DNA of 64,000 nucleotides from Anthopleura xanthogrammica (GCA_964019055.1 OZ025222.1:9270029-9334028); one strand, 5' to 3'. Shown: positions 37,729 through 50,175, counted from the stretch's first letter. Translations and numbers: made by a program. Notes: a model not told the origin generated them from the sequence alone.

Positions 37729-40700
37729 TGTTGTTGTGGCTGTTGTTGTTACTGTGGCTGTTGTTGTTACTGTTGTTGTTGTTGTTACTGTTGTTGTTGT
37801 TGTTACTGTTGTTGTTGTTGTTACTGTTGCTGCTTGTTGTTACTGCTGTTGTTGTTGCTGCTGTTGTTGTTGTTGTTACTGTTGCGTTGTTGTTGTTGCT
37901 TGTTGTTGTTGCTGTTGTTGTTGCTGCTGTTGGTGTAAGTTGATGTTGTTGTTGTTGCTGCTGTTGTTGTTACTGTATCTGTAGTTGTTACTGTTGCTGT
38001 TGTTGTGGCTGCTGTTGTTGTTGTTGCTGTTGTTGTTGTTGGTACTGCTGTTCTTGTGTTGTTATTTCTGTTACTGAACATTTTATTGCTGCTGCTATCA
38101 TTTGTTCTTAATACTTCATGCACAAGACAGACACAGGTCTTACCCCAGAAAGCAGTCAGCATCATGAATCCACTGAGAGAAAAACTGTGCCGTCACAGTC
38201 TCTTGTGAATTGGGGAACTGCAGCTTCTCAAGGATACTCAACAACAGAGGAGAATTGTAGTAAAGAGCTGCTATAGCCTGTAATAATAACATAATATTAA
38301 TCTTCATTAAGGACACTCCTGCTAAAGGGCTCTTCCAGGTCTTTCTTGGTGTTGCAGGAAGTATTGTATTCAACTTACCACTTGTAAACACATGGTTCGT
38401 AGTTCGCTGCCCTTCACTTCTCTTGTTAATCTTTCAAGTGCTGCCTCAACGAAGAATGGAACCCACTAGAAGAACAAGGATAAAATAACCATCATCAATT
38501 CCCTGGAAATAATATTCCACAAATGTTTGTAAATTATTATTTTGATTCCTTTTCTCCGTGTATCACAACTCTCTCTTGATTCAAGGTTTCTCTAGGTTCT
38601 ATCATTTTCCTCTTTCTGCAACAAGCTAAATTCAATCTGTGAGTTAGCCATGCCCTGACTTAGATCAGCCCAGAGGTTGTTTCAGGGTTCTATCTGTGAG
38701 TTAACCATGCCCTGACTTAGATCAGCCCAGAGGTTGTTTCAGGGTTCTATCTGTGAGTTAGCCATGCCCTGACTTAGAGCAGCCCAGAGGTTGTTTCAGG
38801 GTTCAATCTGTGAGTTAGCCATGCCCTGACTTATATCAGCCCAGAGGTTGTTTCAGGGTGCTATCTGAGAGTTAGCCATGCCCTGACTTAGATCAGCCCA
38901 GAGGTTGTTTCAGGGTGCTATCTGAGAGTTAGCCATGCCCTGACTTAGATCACCCACCTGATCAATTTGTCCTCGACATTGTAGGATTGTTATCTCCAGT
39001 AGTTTAGCAGCATTAACTTGATCATCTTCACCTGGATCCTCTGTCAACATCTAAAATAAATGAATAAATGAATGCTAGTGATGCATGATGATGATGATGG
39101 TGATGATGATGATAGTGATAATGGTGATGATGGTGATGATGATGATGAAGATGATAGTGATGACGGCGATGATGGTGATGATATTGATGATCAAGATCTT
39201 TGTCAAACCTTTTTTGCTATTTTGTAAATAATTTCCACATGCTTTGGGTTTGCAACAAATGCTGGGGTATCAACCGTGATGAAGTTATGTAGCGAAGGCA
39301 TCATTTCTGGAATTGAAAAAAAAACAAAAAACAGGCAAACATTTACTTTGTCCTAATTTTGTCGTATTCTTATAAGATGTCCGCGCTTACCAGCAAAGAA
39401 GTCAAAAGCATCTCTTTCGAATGCGTCATACATCATGAAGTAGAGAGTCCACATTTGTGGTGATATTTCAAAACATGTACATGTGTTGATGATGGAGAAA
39501 ACATCTTCATAAAATTCTGAAATTGAAAAAGGAAATATTAGAATAACGACAACAATCTTTCAAAGACATAACGAAAGAGGAATAAATAATGTGAGAAAGA
39601 ATAAATGAATGAGGAGAATTAGGTGGAAACTAGAAAAGGAAGGAAAGCTTAAAAAAGAAAATGAGTAAGCAAAGATAAAGAGAAAAGTAAATATAAAAAA
39701 GGTAAAATATAATATACCTATTGCAGATGTTTGTAGAACTCTTCCTATTAAACTGACACACACTTGTTCCAGCTGATGTACAATCTGAAAAATAAAAGGT
39801 TACATTTGAATTGGTTTATCTATTGATATTCATTACATAGTTTGGCTAGCAAAAAAAAATAATGAATAGAAATGTAGAATGTAAAATTGTGTGAAAAAAA
39901 GCAATGAAGTTATAAAACTATTAAAAAAAAAATTTTTTTTTTTAAATTAAAAATAAAATAAAATAAAATAAGAAATAAAAACGTTTGGATAGTAAGATAA
40001 AAAAGTGTCCCACCCTCTATCCAAGCATCTAAAAGTTGTCAAGCATGTCAAAGTTGGGTTGGTGGACGGGGGTTTGAATTGACTAGTATATTAAAGATGT
40101 GGTTCATTTAGATACTTAACATTTCAAAAATCATAACTATATTTTTGCTAAAAAAAAACCTTTAAAATATTTGTAATGAAAAAAAAAAAATAGCAAAATA
40201 TGTAAACCTGTAAAAATATATACTAATAGAAAAATGTGAATAAAAGTTTTGTATTGTATTGTGAGAGGTTGAGCCACCCACCTCCTTAGAGCCTTCCAGC
40301 ACGTGCATCATTGTTTCCACAGTATTCAAGATACCCATGGCAGTGACAGACCGTTCATCTGCCCTCTCGTCATCTCCTTCGCCTTCTACCAGCTGAAGAA
40401 AGGTATTTGCCTGTTGAGGGAGAAATACTTTGTTGAGTATGGATATCTAGGGTCACTGGCATGAGGTATGAAGTGATTTTAAGAACTACATTGTAGAGGG
40501 AGAAATACTTTGTTGAGTATGGATATCTAGGGTCACTGGCATGAGGTATGAAGTGATTTTAAGAACTACATTGTAGAGGGAGAAATACTTTGTTGAGTAT
40601 GGATATCTAGGGTCACTGGCATGAGGTATGAAGTGATTTTAAGAACTACATTGTAGAGGGAGAAATACTTTGTTGAGTGTGGATATCTAGGGTCACTGGC

Positions 40701-43700
40701 ATGAGGTATGAAGTGATTTTAAGAACTACATTGTAGAGGGAGAAATACTTTGTTGAGTATGGATATCTAGGGTCACTGGCATGAGGTATGAAGTGATTTT
40801 AAGAACTACATTGTAGAGGGAGAAATACTTTGTTGAGTGTGGATATCTAGGGTCACTGGCATGAGGTATGAAGTGATTTTAAGAACTACATTGTAGAGGG
40901 AGAAATACTTTGTTGAGTATGGATATCTAGGGTCACTGGCATGAGGTATGAAGTGATTTTAAGAACTACATTGTAGAGGGAGAAATACTTTGTTGAGTAT
41001 GGATATCTAGGGACTGGCATGAGGTATGAAGTGATTTTAAGAACTACATTGTAGAGGGAGAAATACTTTGTTGAGTATGGATATCTAGGGTCTGGCATGA
41101 GGTATGAAGTGATTTTAAGAACTATAGTAAATTCAATCACTATTCTTCACGGTTCATCTTCACACCACTAATAATAAACAATTATTGGATAAGGTTGAGC
41201 ATGATATCGTAAATTATCAAGATCAAGGCTGTGTTATCTGCTGAAGCTGTAGGCTAAGGCAGATAAAATGGCAGAGGTCTTGATATTTACGATATCATGC
41301 GAAAATCGAATTCAATAATTGTTTTATTATACATTTTGTAAACTAAGAATAAAGATTCAATTCTGCTTTTGAAATAAAAGCAAACATATTTCCATTTCCA
41401 TTGTTACCTTAGGTGAACTCGACGTGATAAATGACAGTATTATCTGCTACAGATAATACATTTATCATGTCAAGTTCACACGATATCAGGGATTGGCTGA
41501 GGGCTCTCGACCAATCAAAATTGAGATACTGAGTAAAATGTACAATAATAAGCTTTATTAATCTACCTTAGATAAAATATATACGGAAGATTTACAATAT
41601 AAAGAAATTTGGAAAAAATATATAGAAAAAAAAATTCTAAAATATCTGCATTGTATACAAAGAATAAGAAAAATTATATAATTAGTTATGATCTTAACAG
41701 CCTCGCTCACCAGTTCTTTAGCTATATCCACAGCTATCCCAGCCACTTGCTCCTGGTCTCCATACGTACTGATTAGTTTTTGCATGACACTCGTCAGGTC
41801 ATCATTCTCAGTTTCACGGATAATCTTGAGTAATTCTATACCATAATAAGCAATACCTTAGTTTTGAATTCTCTGTTGCTCAGGTTTAGCCTTGATTTTG
41901 TGTAGAATATTCATGTGTTCCAGTGAAAGTCCGTGGAATTTCGAAGTGTTTGTATTATTGAAGTTGTGCATTCTTTACTTTACCGTTGGTATTTGTGAAT
42001 ATTTTGACTAGACATTTGAAATGAGGCTATTCCTGAGTAAATGAGTCTGTAATCAAGGAATGCAGCAGTGTTTTATGAATTCAAAAAAGGCAAATCCAAC
42101 AACAGTGGTTGATGACTACATGTAAGACATTTTGTGGGAGTAAAATGAAAAAAGAGAAAAAGAGAAATAAAGGAAAACAAGAACAGGAATGAAATTGTAA
42201 GTGAAAGACTTACCAATGATGACGTCTCTGACATGTGGTTCTATGTGAGTCTTTGCTGGAAAATGCAGAAGGCAAATAACAATATATTATTTAGTACTTT
42301 AGCAATAAACATGGTGTCTGCAGAGGTAAAAAGTGAGTGCACTACCACTACATCACCCTTGTTTCCCAGGGTAATAACATTGTACATGTACATCTATTAT
42401 AACAAAGGACAAAAAAAAAGAAAAAAAAAAAACCAGGCTCTAATCCAGGGGGAAAAGCCAAATATTGAATTGGAATTAAGATTTAGAACTGAGGGAGGAA
42501 AACCAGAGAAAATTCTTCAAAAAACAACCAGCAAATGATTTTCAGGTTTTGAGCGAGGCACTCAATGACGAAAGGTATTGAGAAGTGGCAAATTTTGCAG
42601 TGTATGCCATGCATATTTTTCTATTATTTCTATCTGTTAAGAAAGTAAATTTACCTCTCTCTTGACCAGATATCAGAAACTGTAGAGCGATAGCAGCTTC
42701 TACCTTGACAGGCGCTTCCTTGTCATCTGTGAGACACAGCCTGGCTGCTTCAACTGCTTTAGCCAGATTTGCGTCATTTTTGAAGTCAATCGCACCAAAC
42801 ACATGAAGCATCCAACAAGCCTAAGAAAGGTAGGAGAAAAAAACATGATTCCAGTACAAGTCTCTTCTAATCAATGGATATTTTCTGGTACTACACAATA
42901 TACCCTCCTCAGACCCTCCCCACCCCTTGGTAATACCCATCCCCCTCCATGGGGGAGGTATGGATATTTTCTGATGGGGGAGCAGGGCTCGACACTAACA
43001 TACATCTACTAGTCTCAGACTAGTGCAGGTTTGCTGTGGGCTAGTGGGAAAAAGACCTTAGGACTAGTGATTATCCACAGTGACTAGCCCAAGGACTAGT
43101 ACCTAAAAAAGTTAGTGCAAAGCTCTGGGGAGGTTTGGATATTTTCTGGCACTACACAATATATCCTTCTCAAACCTCCCACCCCATGAAATTCCAATCC
43201 CTCTCCATGGGGAAGGTATGATATTAATACTCACTCTTGCTCTAATGAATCCATGTGGGCTTGTAAACTCAGGGAAGACATGCTGAACTAACATATTCTC
43301 CAACTGGTCTTTGTAATTTTTTTTCTGTTGATTCAAACAATGTTAGATCAGTCTTTAAATCACACAATAGTCCCCTTCACAGTTCCCTGCACCAGATTGA
43401 AAGGTAGCTTAGCCATTGCATCGAAGGGAGACATGAGGTGACCTTGCAATGATAGAGACCTTTTTTAACACTTTGGACAATTATTCACATCTCTATCATT
43501 GCAAGCTCACCATTCGTCTCGCTTTGATGCAATGTCACAGCTACCTTTAAAGATGGCATGCGCAAGTAACTGTGAAGGGTACTATACTGAGAAGCTTATT
43601 CAATCAGTCAAGATCCTGAAGAAAACGGACCAAGATCCGCAGAAAAGTTGCAAAGAACACAACCAGAACACAGGTAAACAAACCGGAGAGGACAAACATG

Positions 43701-46700
43701 AATGAAAAAGATTATGTTCTTATCATACCTTGAGTAACAGGTCAGCTAAAGTACCAATAATATGGAGAGCACCATCTTTCTTTCTTGGGTCTCTCTGTTC
43801 AGGAGGTAACTGAAGGACCTGGACACAGAATGTCATGGTAGGGTCAAGAACCTGTTTTCTTTTAGAGACAGCAGTGTGAAGAAGTGTTGATGCAGCCACT
43901 ACTGGTGACACAAAGTCCTCAAATATATCTGGAAGGGAAAGAGTGTTATTATCAGGATGATGCTGATGATTGATGTCATCATGATCAAGTATAATAAAGA
44001 ACACATTGATGATGATGATGATGATGATGATGGTGATGATGACAGCGATGATGGCGACGATGGCCATGATAGCGACGATGGCCATGATGGCGACGATGGT
44101 GGTGGTGATGATGATGATGATGGTGAATATAACAAAGATAATACCACTCACCATACTTGACTCTAATAAAATCATAAGGATCGTCCTCCCACAGCTCTTG
44201 ATCTTCATCCGTGTGGCACATGAGAGGGAAGATAACTTCTTGGACGATTCCCTACCAAACAAAACCACAAAAAAATAAACTCCTGTTGCATAAAAAAATT
44301 ACACAACAAATCAAAAACTTCTAATACTGCAACACCACTGCATATCGGCTCTGTTCTATTACACAGTACTTACATGAACGTGGGGGCGCATTACTTTCCA
44401 ATGGATTGAATTTGACACTCTGCAGGATGAGAAAAGCATTATCAGAATATTTTTTGCTTTTTCATTATTTATTTCACTTAATTGTGATTTGGGAAATCGT
44501 TGCAAGTCTCAATCCCTAGGCAGAGGCTAATGTTTATGTATATGACACATGCACCAGCTTGGGTACAAACATCTTTTATTCATCATGCCTTATATGGTGT
44601 TGATCAAAGCTAGACCTGGGATAGGGAACAAGGTGCATTGTGGTCTAGCTTGGGTACAAACATTTTTGGTTCATCATGTCTTATATGGTGTTGATCAAAG
44701 CTAGACCTGGGATAGGGAACAAGGTGCATTGTGGTCTAGCTTGGGTACAAACATCTTTTATTCATCATGCCTTATATGGTGTTGATCAAAGCTAGACCTG
44801 GGATAGGGAACAAGGTGCATTCTGGACTAGCTTGGGTACAAACATGTTTTGTTCATCATGCCTTATATGGTGTTGATCAAAGCTAGACCTGGGATAGGGA
44901 ACAAGGTGCATTGTGGTCTAGCTTGGGTACAAACATTTTTGGTTCATCATGTCTTATATGGTGTTGATCAAAGCTAGACCTGGGATAGGGAACAAGGTGC
45001 ATTCTGGTCTACCTTGGGTACAAACATCTTTTGTTTATCATGCATTATATGGTGTTGACATTACCCAAGGTAGACCACAATGCACCATGTTTATTAGTCA
45101 CTTACCCATTCCTCAGATAGTTCAAAGTCTGTTGTAATACTCGAGGCGCTACGTACACCTGGTGTCGATACTGGTCCAGTACTTTAAGCATGATTTGAGT
45201 TGTATTAACTACAAGAACAATGTTAAAAAATATTTTTTTATATATTGTTGATGACAGTGATGTTGCTGCTGATGATGGTGATGATGACAATGACCACAAT
45301 ATATTAATGATGATGATGACAATGACCACAATATATTAATGATGATGATCACGATGACGATGACCTCAATGATGATGATGTTCTCATATTTCTTGTAAAC
45401 ATAAAAATATGTGCTTATTTGTTCTAGAATTATTGCCCTTTCCTTACCAGCAAAGTTTTTACAATAATAGTCCGCAAATGTGCTGTATTCTTTTGACACA
45501 GAACCTGGTGTAGCATATCTAAAATGACAACAATCAGCTCAATCAGTACATCTAGCTGTACAAACTAGGTGTGAAAAGGATTATTGCTGCACTTCAAGCC
45601 ACCCTTACCCCAGGGAATTTGAGAAGAAGAGGATCATAAATGGAGAGATTATGGCAAATATTCGCTTTTCTGCGATTTTCAACATAACGTGGACACTGAA
45701 GTTCAAATATCAACCTGCAAAATGGCATTTTTATCTGCCAGCAATCAATGATAATCAGTTGTTATCTTTCATATTTTTGATTGGCGGCAGTGAAAAACCA
45801 AATTCCAATGGGCAACTCACAACTTCATTGTCCACGTAATTGTGAAAATCACAGTAATTGTTTTGAGATCACATACTCCAACTTTTTCTTCATGAATTCT
45901 TAGTGGAAACATGTTATCGTATAAGGAAGAGACTGGAAGCTAGGGTTGCTTGGCAAAGCATCAAAGTGCACTGTGATTGGTCAGTGTATGCATATACCAG
46001 ATAGCTGGTGAATCACATTTTTGCAGTGGACAAGTTCAGTACAGCAGACCATACTTTGTTTTTAATGTCAACATACCTCTCAAATATTCTTTGTAAAATA
46101 TGTAAAGCCCATTTTTTAGCTTTCCACCATGCTAGTCTTGGTCTTTCATCCTCGTCAGGTTCCAAGGCTGCCTGATAATTAAAATTATTATAAAAATAAA
46201 CAAACAAACAAATGATTAAGCAGTACATAAGATGCATACAACAGTATCGATCACATAATTTGGATAGTATGAGTGCGCTGATTGGTCAAAAACTATGCTC
46301 TATTAGTGAACAGGGCATTGTTGTTGACCCAAATTTGCATTTGCTGCAAACTTTGCAACGAAGTAAAAGACAACAGCATTGAAAACTACAATAGATTTTT
46401 TCCTTTCTTTATAATAAAATGAATAAACAGCTTTCTTCCATGCTCAGTTCAGTCATAGAGCACTTAGGAAGTGCTGAAAGCACTGGCTCATGCTTGAATG
46501 TCTTAAACTTACGTCACTTCCTGCATGCTCTATTATCGAACAGACAAGGAAAAAGCTGTTTAAATTGTTAAATATGCTTTGATAATCTTTGAATCAAGGA
46601 GAGACCTGACAAACTCTGCTTATACGTAATGCCAAGTCAAGTAATTGAACCTTAGCCATAGACAAAACCACACAATACATGTACTTACTGCAGGAACAGG

Positions 46701-49700
46701 TCGATCAACAACGGCCTGGAATATTTGCATCCATTTGGGGAAATTCTGTTCGTTGATAATTTCCAGTGGCATATTGCACTACAAATGAGAAACAAAACAA
46801 AAAATAGAAAATTAATATTAGAAAATTTGTATAAAAATTAATTTCTGAATGCCAAAAATGAAAAGTGTTCTATACAGTATAAGCATTGATGATTCCCAAT
46901 TTCCCATATATCAATTCACTGGTTGAACACAAAGTAGGCAGTCGAGGCTGCAAGGTTCAAATTTGAATAATCCTTTGAAACTACCTTGAAGTCTCGATTG
47001 AATGCTTTGTGTTTGACCAGTGAACCAATGTATGGAAAATGATAAATATAGAATGAAATATTGAAAATAATTTTAACCATGTTCTACCTGGATAAGAGAA
47101 TAGAAAATCTTTAAAATCTGTTTCTGCATGGAGACAGAAGGAACAGAATCATCACTCATCAGTCCTAAACAATGGTTATATAATATCGGCAACATTGTAC
47201 CCATTATTGTGATTATGGGCGGTCGTTCTTCAATCTTCTTGAATCTTATTCTTTGTTAAGGAATATATTTATATGTCTTCTCATGTGCAACTGTTAAACA
47301 AAGAAATGATACTCTAGGGAATGACACATGGTCTTGAGAATGAGATTCTTTGTTTGAGTTGTTTCCATATTCATGTGTCTTCTCGTGCACAACTGTCAAA
47401 TAAAGAAATGATACTCTAGGGAATGACACTTGGTCTGAAATGGGAAAACATTACACCCAAGCAGAAAAGGTCTATATGTATTTGATCAGCCCTAAGGTTA
47501 TTTCATGGTATCGACTTAAAACAAAGTTGAAGTCAGTACTGATTAAGGTATATTGGCCAACCAACTAAATATCATCTTGCAAGGATACTCATATTTTTTG
47601 ACTATTTGGTAAAGAGCGAGAAGAGCACCCATCCAGGTTGCTTGGTTATTACTTGTCAAGTACATGCTCACTTTGTCAATCACATTTGGCCACTTTTCTG
47701 GGAAATCATGCCGTAGCATCTGACTTATACACACAGTTAACTGTACTCTGTAACAAACAAAACAGTATGGGATGAATAATGGATGAATGAATGGATGGAT
47801 GGATGGATGGATGGATGGATGGATGGATGGATGGATGGATGGATGGATGGATGGATGGATGGATGGATGGATGGATGGATGGATGGATGGATGGATGGAT
47901 GGATGGATGGATGGATGGATGGATGGATGGATGGATGGATGGATGGATGGATGGATGGATGGATGGATGGATGGATGGATGGATGGATGGATGGATGGAT
48001 GGATGGATGGATGGATGGATGGATGGATGGATGGATGGATGGATGGATGGATGGATGGATGGATGGATGGATGGATGGGTGGGTGGGTGGGTGGGAGGAT
48101 GGGATGGGATGGATGGATGGGTGGGTGGGTGGGTGGATGGGATGGATGAATAATGGATGGATGGATGGATGGATGAATAATGGATGGATGGATGAATAAT
48201 GGATGGATGGATGGATGAATAATGGATGGATGGATGGGTGAATGAATGAATAGATTTTCACAGGACAGTAAACAATTCAAACAACTTATAATCATTTTTC
48301 GGCAATCAGGGTTTTAAATTCTGAGATATTCTAGCTAATTTGTTGAGCTTGTTGGACATAGCAACGGTAACTAAGGGGAGAGGAACCATGAATACACGAT
48401 GTACCTGTACCTTATCAAGTCTGGAGCACTAATAACAGCTTCAATGAGATGTTCCCTCATGAAGGCTTTGTCCTGTTCTGGAAGAACGAATGGTATATCA
48501 CCGTCTGGGAAATCATTTGGATCCCGTTCCTTCCAGTATTTGACTACCATGTTCTTGAGGTAAATACACGCTAGGAAATGAAAGAAAACTAGTGAGTTAA
48601 ACAGATTGAACTGCATCTGAGAATAAAGCAAAATAAATGGGCATAATGTTTACCCATTTCAGACCACGGCGGTGTCATTCCCTAGAGTATCATTTCTTTG
48701 TTTAATGGTTGTACATGAGAAGACACATGAATATGGATACAACTCAAACAAAGAATCTTATTCTCAAGACCACGTGTTATTCCCTAGAGTTTGTTTAATG
48801 GTTGTACATGAGAAGACACGTGAATATGGATACAAATCAAACAAAGAACATTACTCTCAAGACCACGTGTCATTCCCTAGAGTATCATTTCTTTGTTTAA
48901 TGGTTGTACATGAGAAGACACATGAATATGGATACAACTCAAACAAAGAACATTACTCTCAAGACCACATGTCATTCCCTAGAGTATCATTTCTTTGTTT
49001 AATGGTTGCACATGAGAAGACACATGAATATGGATACAACTCAAACAAAGAATCTTATTCTCAAGAGAATGATGAGTGGTCTGAAATAGGAAAACAACAT
49101 TACTTCCAAGCTGAAGATATCTATTGATGAGAATGACGAGTAGCTTGAATGCCGTGTAATATTATTAAGGTTAAAACTAACTAAATAATCAATAATGTCA
49201 TATTATATTCACTTACCTGCTTGACGTACTGGTGGCATAATTTCATTGGACATGATAAGATGAAGTAACATCGTAACAAACCCTTGGTGGTATTTAAGCT
49301 GCAATATAGCACACATAATATTACAAGTTAAAAGAAAAATGTAGTTTGGTTGGTTAGTGTGCTGCTTGCTAAGCAAGAGCTCATAGTTTTATCCTCAGTG
49401 ACCTCACACACTTGTTATAAGGAACAAGTGTGGCTTAGTTGGTTAGTGCACTGCTTGCTAAGCAAGAGGTCATATTTTCCTTGGTGACCTCACACACGTT
49501 TAAAGAAGCAAAATTAAAGGCTGACACACAAGAGGCATCAAGTCGCTGCATGACATGTCCCCGCGTCGTGTTGCAGCAACTTGATGCCTAGTGTGTGCCG
49601 GCCTTAATAAATTTAAAAATTGAAATTAAAAAAACTGTCCTTTTGAGAAACATAAGTTATAAACCAATTACATAAAAAGTACAAATTTTTAGAGCTAAAT

Positions 49701-50175
49701 AGTTATTAATATTCATTCCAGAATAGAAAATGAAGGATTTTACACTATTAAGCACTACCCTTCTACATTTAAATCCTTTTATTCTGGTTAAATGTGTGTG
49801 TAATCTAGAGTTTTTGAGGTTTTAAACTCTAAATTTTTAACTTTTTTATCGTTGACTAATCGTACACGTGATGAGGGTCAACATTGACATCTTTACTCGT
49901 GTTCTGTCGAAAAAACTCCAGAATTTAACGAAACAAATAGTTGATTTAAGTCTATTATCCAAACTTTATAAAACCATAAAAGCTAAAGAAACTAATAGAA
50001 AATATATTGTTAATAAATTAATTAGTAAAAAATTCCCGCGAGGTTGCTCTGCATGATCGACAGGAAATTTGAATTTCAACTCGATTTTTACCTCATCAAG
50101 TCGTTTTTCTGCTTCTTGTTGATGTGTCGGATCAAATGTAGACGAGAAGATGGTAGCTAGCTGTTGTATATCCAT
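34124..50175 (-). CDS. IPO7: Importin-7/8 (karyopherin-beta)
   Basis: Nuclear import receptor of HEAT repeats that binds cargo and Ran-GTP. The 29 exons are: 50092-50175, 49217-49298, 48411-48570, 47589-47747, 47088-47244, 46689-46778, 46077-46171, 45448-45518, 45106-45208, 44374-44419, 44152-44251, 43729-43928, 43235-43324, 42655-42820, 42214-42255, 41711-41835, 40282-40410, 39718-39784, 39391-39516, 39209-39306, 38958-39050, 38379-38465, 38144-38277, 37392-37543, 36593-36646, 36019-36089, 35372-35495, 34957-35073, 34124-34212. All phases close: 3111 nt, 1036 aa, against about 1038 in human IPO7. Landmarks: AEKRLDE in the importin-beta N-terminal domain, [88 protein letters not shown]. An acidic segment (exons 25-27) precedes a C-terminus ending [10 protein letters not shown], similar to vertebrate SSFNFG. 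It resembles IPO7 and IPO8 equally, so it probably represents the pre-duplication gene. Confidence 0.95.
34255..34700 (+). repeat. 75-bp minisatellite, about six copies
   Basis: Units share GTTGTCAAAGTCCCAAAGAG, TTTTTACAGTAATTTATACC and AACCTCTATTTAGCGACCAG. The array lies in the last importin intron, beginning about 45 bp from exon 29. Later units are more diverged. Confidence 0.8.
35665..35900 (+). mobile_element. tRNA-derived SINE
   Basis: A-box region GGTGACACAGTGGTGAG and B box GGTTCAAATCC (35720-35730), then GTGAGTAGAGTTG, TTTTCCTCCCTC and the TAATTTGATCTAG tail. It is the closest relative of the copy at 11514-11710, in the importin intron between exons 26 and 27. Confidence 0.75.
35951..36050 (-). 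repeat. 50-bp tandem duplication of an exon end and its donor
   Basis: The 3' end of importin exon 26 (AATATATTGAGAACTTAGC, AAAGAAG) and its GTAAGC donor are repeated exactly 50 bp further on. The proximal donor (36017-36018) keeps the frame to exon 27. The distal donor (35967-35968) would add 50 bases starting GTAAGCAACTAA, an in-frame stop. Confidence 0.85.
36695..37258 (+). repeat. 57-bp minisatellite, about ten copies
   Basis: Same unit as at 20237 (GAGTTAGCCATGCCCTGACT, CAGCCCAGAGGTTGTTTCAG). It lies in the importin intron between exons 24 and 25. Units differ at one to three positions (CAGCTCAG, TTTTAGGG, GTCATG). No SINE head is evident here. Confidence 0.9.
37645..38065 (+). repeat. 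Degenerate (TTG)n/(CTG)n tract
   Basis: About 420 bp of TTG with interspersed CTG and GTTACTG, between importin exons 23 and 24. Transcripts would carry CAA/CAG runs. The Leu-rich and Val-rich frames across it are artefacts. Confidence 0.85.
38632..38957 (+). repeat. 57-bp minisatellite abutting a splice donor
   Basis: Nearly six units, preceded by a SINE 3' segment (TTGATTCAAGG, GTTCTATCATTTTCCTC) at 38567-38630. The last unit breaks at TTAGATCA, directly followed by the donor of importin exon 21 (38956-38957, minus strand). Confidence 0.9.
39085..39190 (+). repeat. Imperfect (GAT)n tract
   Basis: About 100 bp of GAT with GGT and AGT variants, in the short importin intron between exons 20 and 21. 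Confidence 0.8.
40411..41125 (-). repeat. 80-bp minisatellite built from a 3' splice region
   Basis: About nine copies of an 80-bp unit, nearly identical. In gene sense each contains AAAGTATTTCTCCCTCTACA. The same stretch, ending CTCAACAG, forms the real acceptor of importin exon 17 (exon start 40410). In the repeats the terminal AG is lost (CTACAATG). The last two copies are shortened by three bases. Confidence 0.85.
41860..42070. mobile_element. M2 MITE
   Basis: Begins TTGAATTCTCTGTTGCTCAG and ends near GTAATCAAGGAATGCAGC. Shares TTTACCGTTGGTATTTGTGA and GTGTAGAATATTCA with copies at 6727-6955 and 59180-59380 in inverse orientation. It lies in the importin intron between exons 15 and 16. 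Confidence 0.65.
42880..43215. repeat. Pair of direct repeats of about 90 bp around a unique core
   Basis: Left copy about 42880-42966 and right copy about 43133-43218 share ATTTTCTGGTACTACACAAT-type starts and CCCCTCCATGG ends. The core between them has repeated CTAGTC/GACTAG motifs, including a direct pair ACTAGTGCAGG/GGACTAGTGATT. It lies in an importin intron. Origin unknown; a segmental duplication with insertion is possible. Confidence 0.5.
43373..43590. mobile_element. M3 MITE
   Basis: Ends TAGTCCCCTTCACAGTTCCC and GTAACTGTGAAGGGTACTA are inverted, with inner AAAGGTAGCTTAGCC and GCTACCTTTAAAGATGGC segments. About 218 bp, in the importin intron between exons 12 and 13. Confidence 0.75.
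43990..44138 (+). repeat. (GAT)n tract with GGC variants
   Basis: About 145 bp of GAT/GGC repeats that ends roughly 10 bp before the donor of importin exon 11. Asp-rich and Met-rich frames are artefacts. Confidence 0.85.
44553..45085 (+). repeat. 91-bp minisatellite, about six copies
   Basis: Units share GCTTGGGTACAAACAT, CATGCCTTATATGGTGTTGA and AGCTAGACCTGGGATAGGGA. It lies between importin exons 9 and 10 and ends shortly before exon 9. The last unit changes to TACCCAAGGTAGACCA, inverted relative to the unit start. Confidence 0.85.
45235..45390 (+). repeat. Imperfect GAT-rich tract
   Basis: GATGATGATG and GACAATGACCACAATATATT repeats between importin exons 8 and 9. A roughly 40-bp segment (ATATTAATGATGATGATGAC) is duplicated in tandem. 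Confidence 0.65.
47245..47475 (-). mobile_element. M4 MITE fused to the importin exon 5 acceptor
   Basis: The right terminus (GGTCTA, 47469-47474) and the subterminal GTCTGAAATGGGAAAACATT are present, followed by about two 102-bp units in inverse orientation. The left end has no terminus. Its last bases, AACAAAGAATAAG in gene sense, form the acceptor of importin exon 5 and resemble the unit's AACAAAGAATCTTATT. Confidence 0.65.
47770..48250 (+). repeat. (GGAT)n array with GGGT and GAATAAT variants
   Basis: About 290 bp of pure GGAT, then GGGT and GGATGAATAAT variants, just upstream of importin exon 4 in gene sense. Very long WMDG and HPSI frames are artefacts. Confidence 0.95.
48256..48392 (+). 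repeat. Dispersed repeat, family M5
   Basis: Aligns with 1535-1668 over its length (ACAGGACAGTAAACAATTC start, CTAAGGGGAG and GAACCATG end). It lies between the GGAT array and importin exon 3. Confidence 0.65.
48637..49126 (+). mobile_element. M4 MITE with four 102-bp units
   Basis: The left subterminal part (CATAATGTTTACCCATTTCA) and the right terminus (CCAAGCTGAAGATATCTATT) bracket four units, one missing about 15 bp. It lies in the importin intron between exons 2 and 3. The open frame is a product of the unit length. Confidence 0.75.
49345..49510 (+). mobile_element. Two tandem tRNA-like (SINE head) segments
   Basis: The first segment has TTGGTTAGTGTGCTGCTTGC. The second has an A-box-like TGGCTTAGTTGG (49431-49442) and TTAGTGCACTGCTTGCTAAG. 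Each continues through GCAAGAG and CCTCACACAC. They look like tRNA D-arm and anticodon-arm relics without a full T-arm, so not a functional tRNA. They lie in the intron between importin exons 1 and 2. Confidence 0.5.

Noticed and set aside
44556..45137. 91-bp repeats as coding repeats
   Set aside because: Frames are short and broken between units, and the array lies between two phase-matched importin exons.
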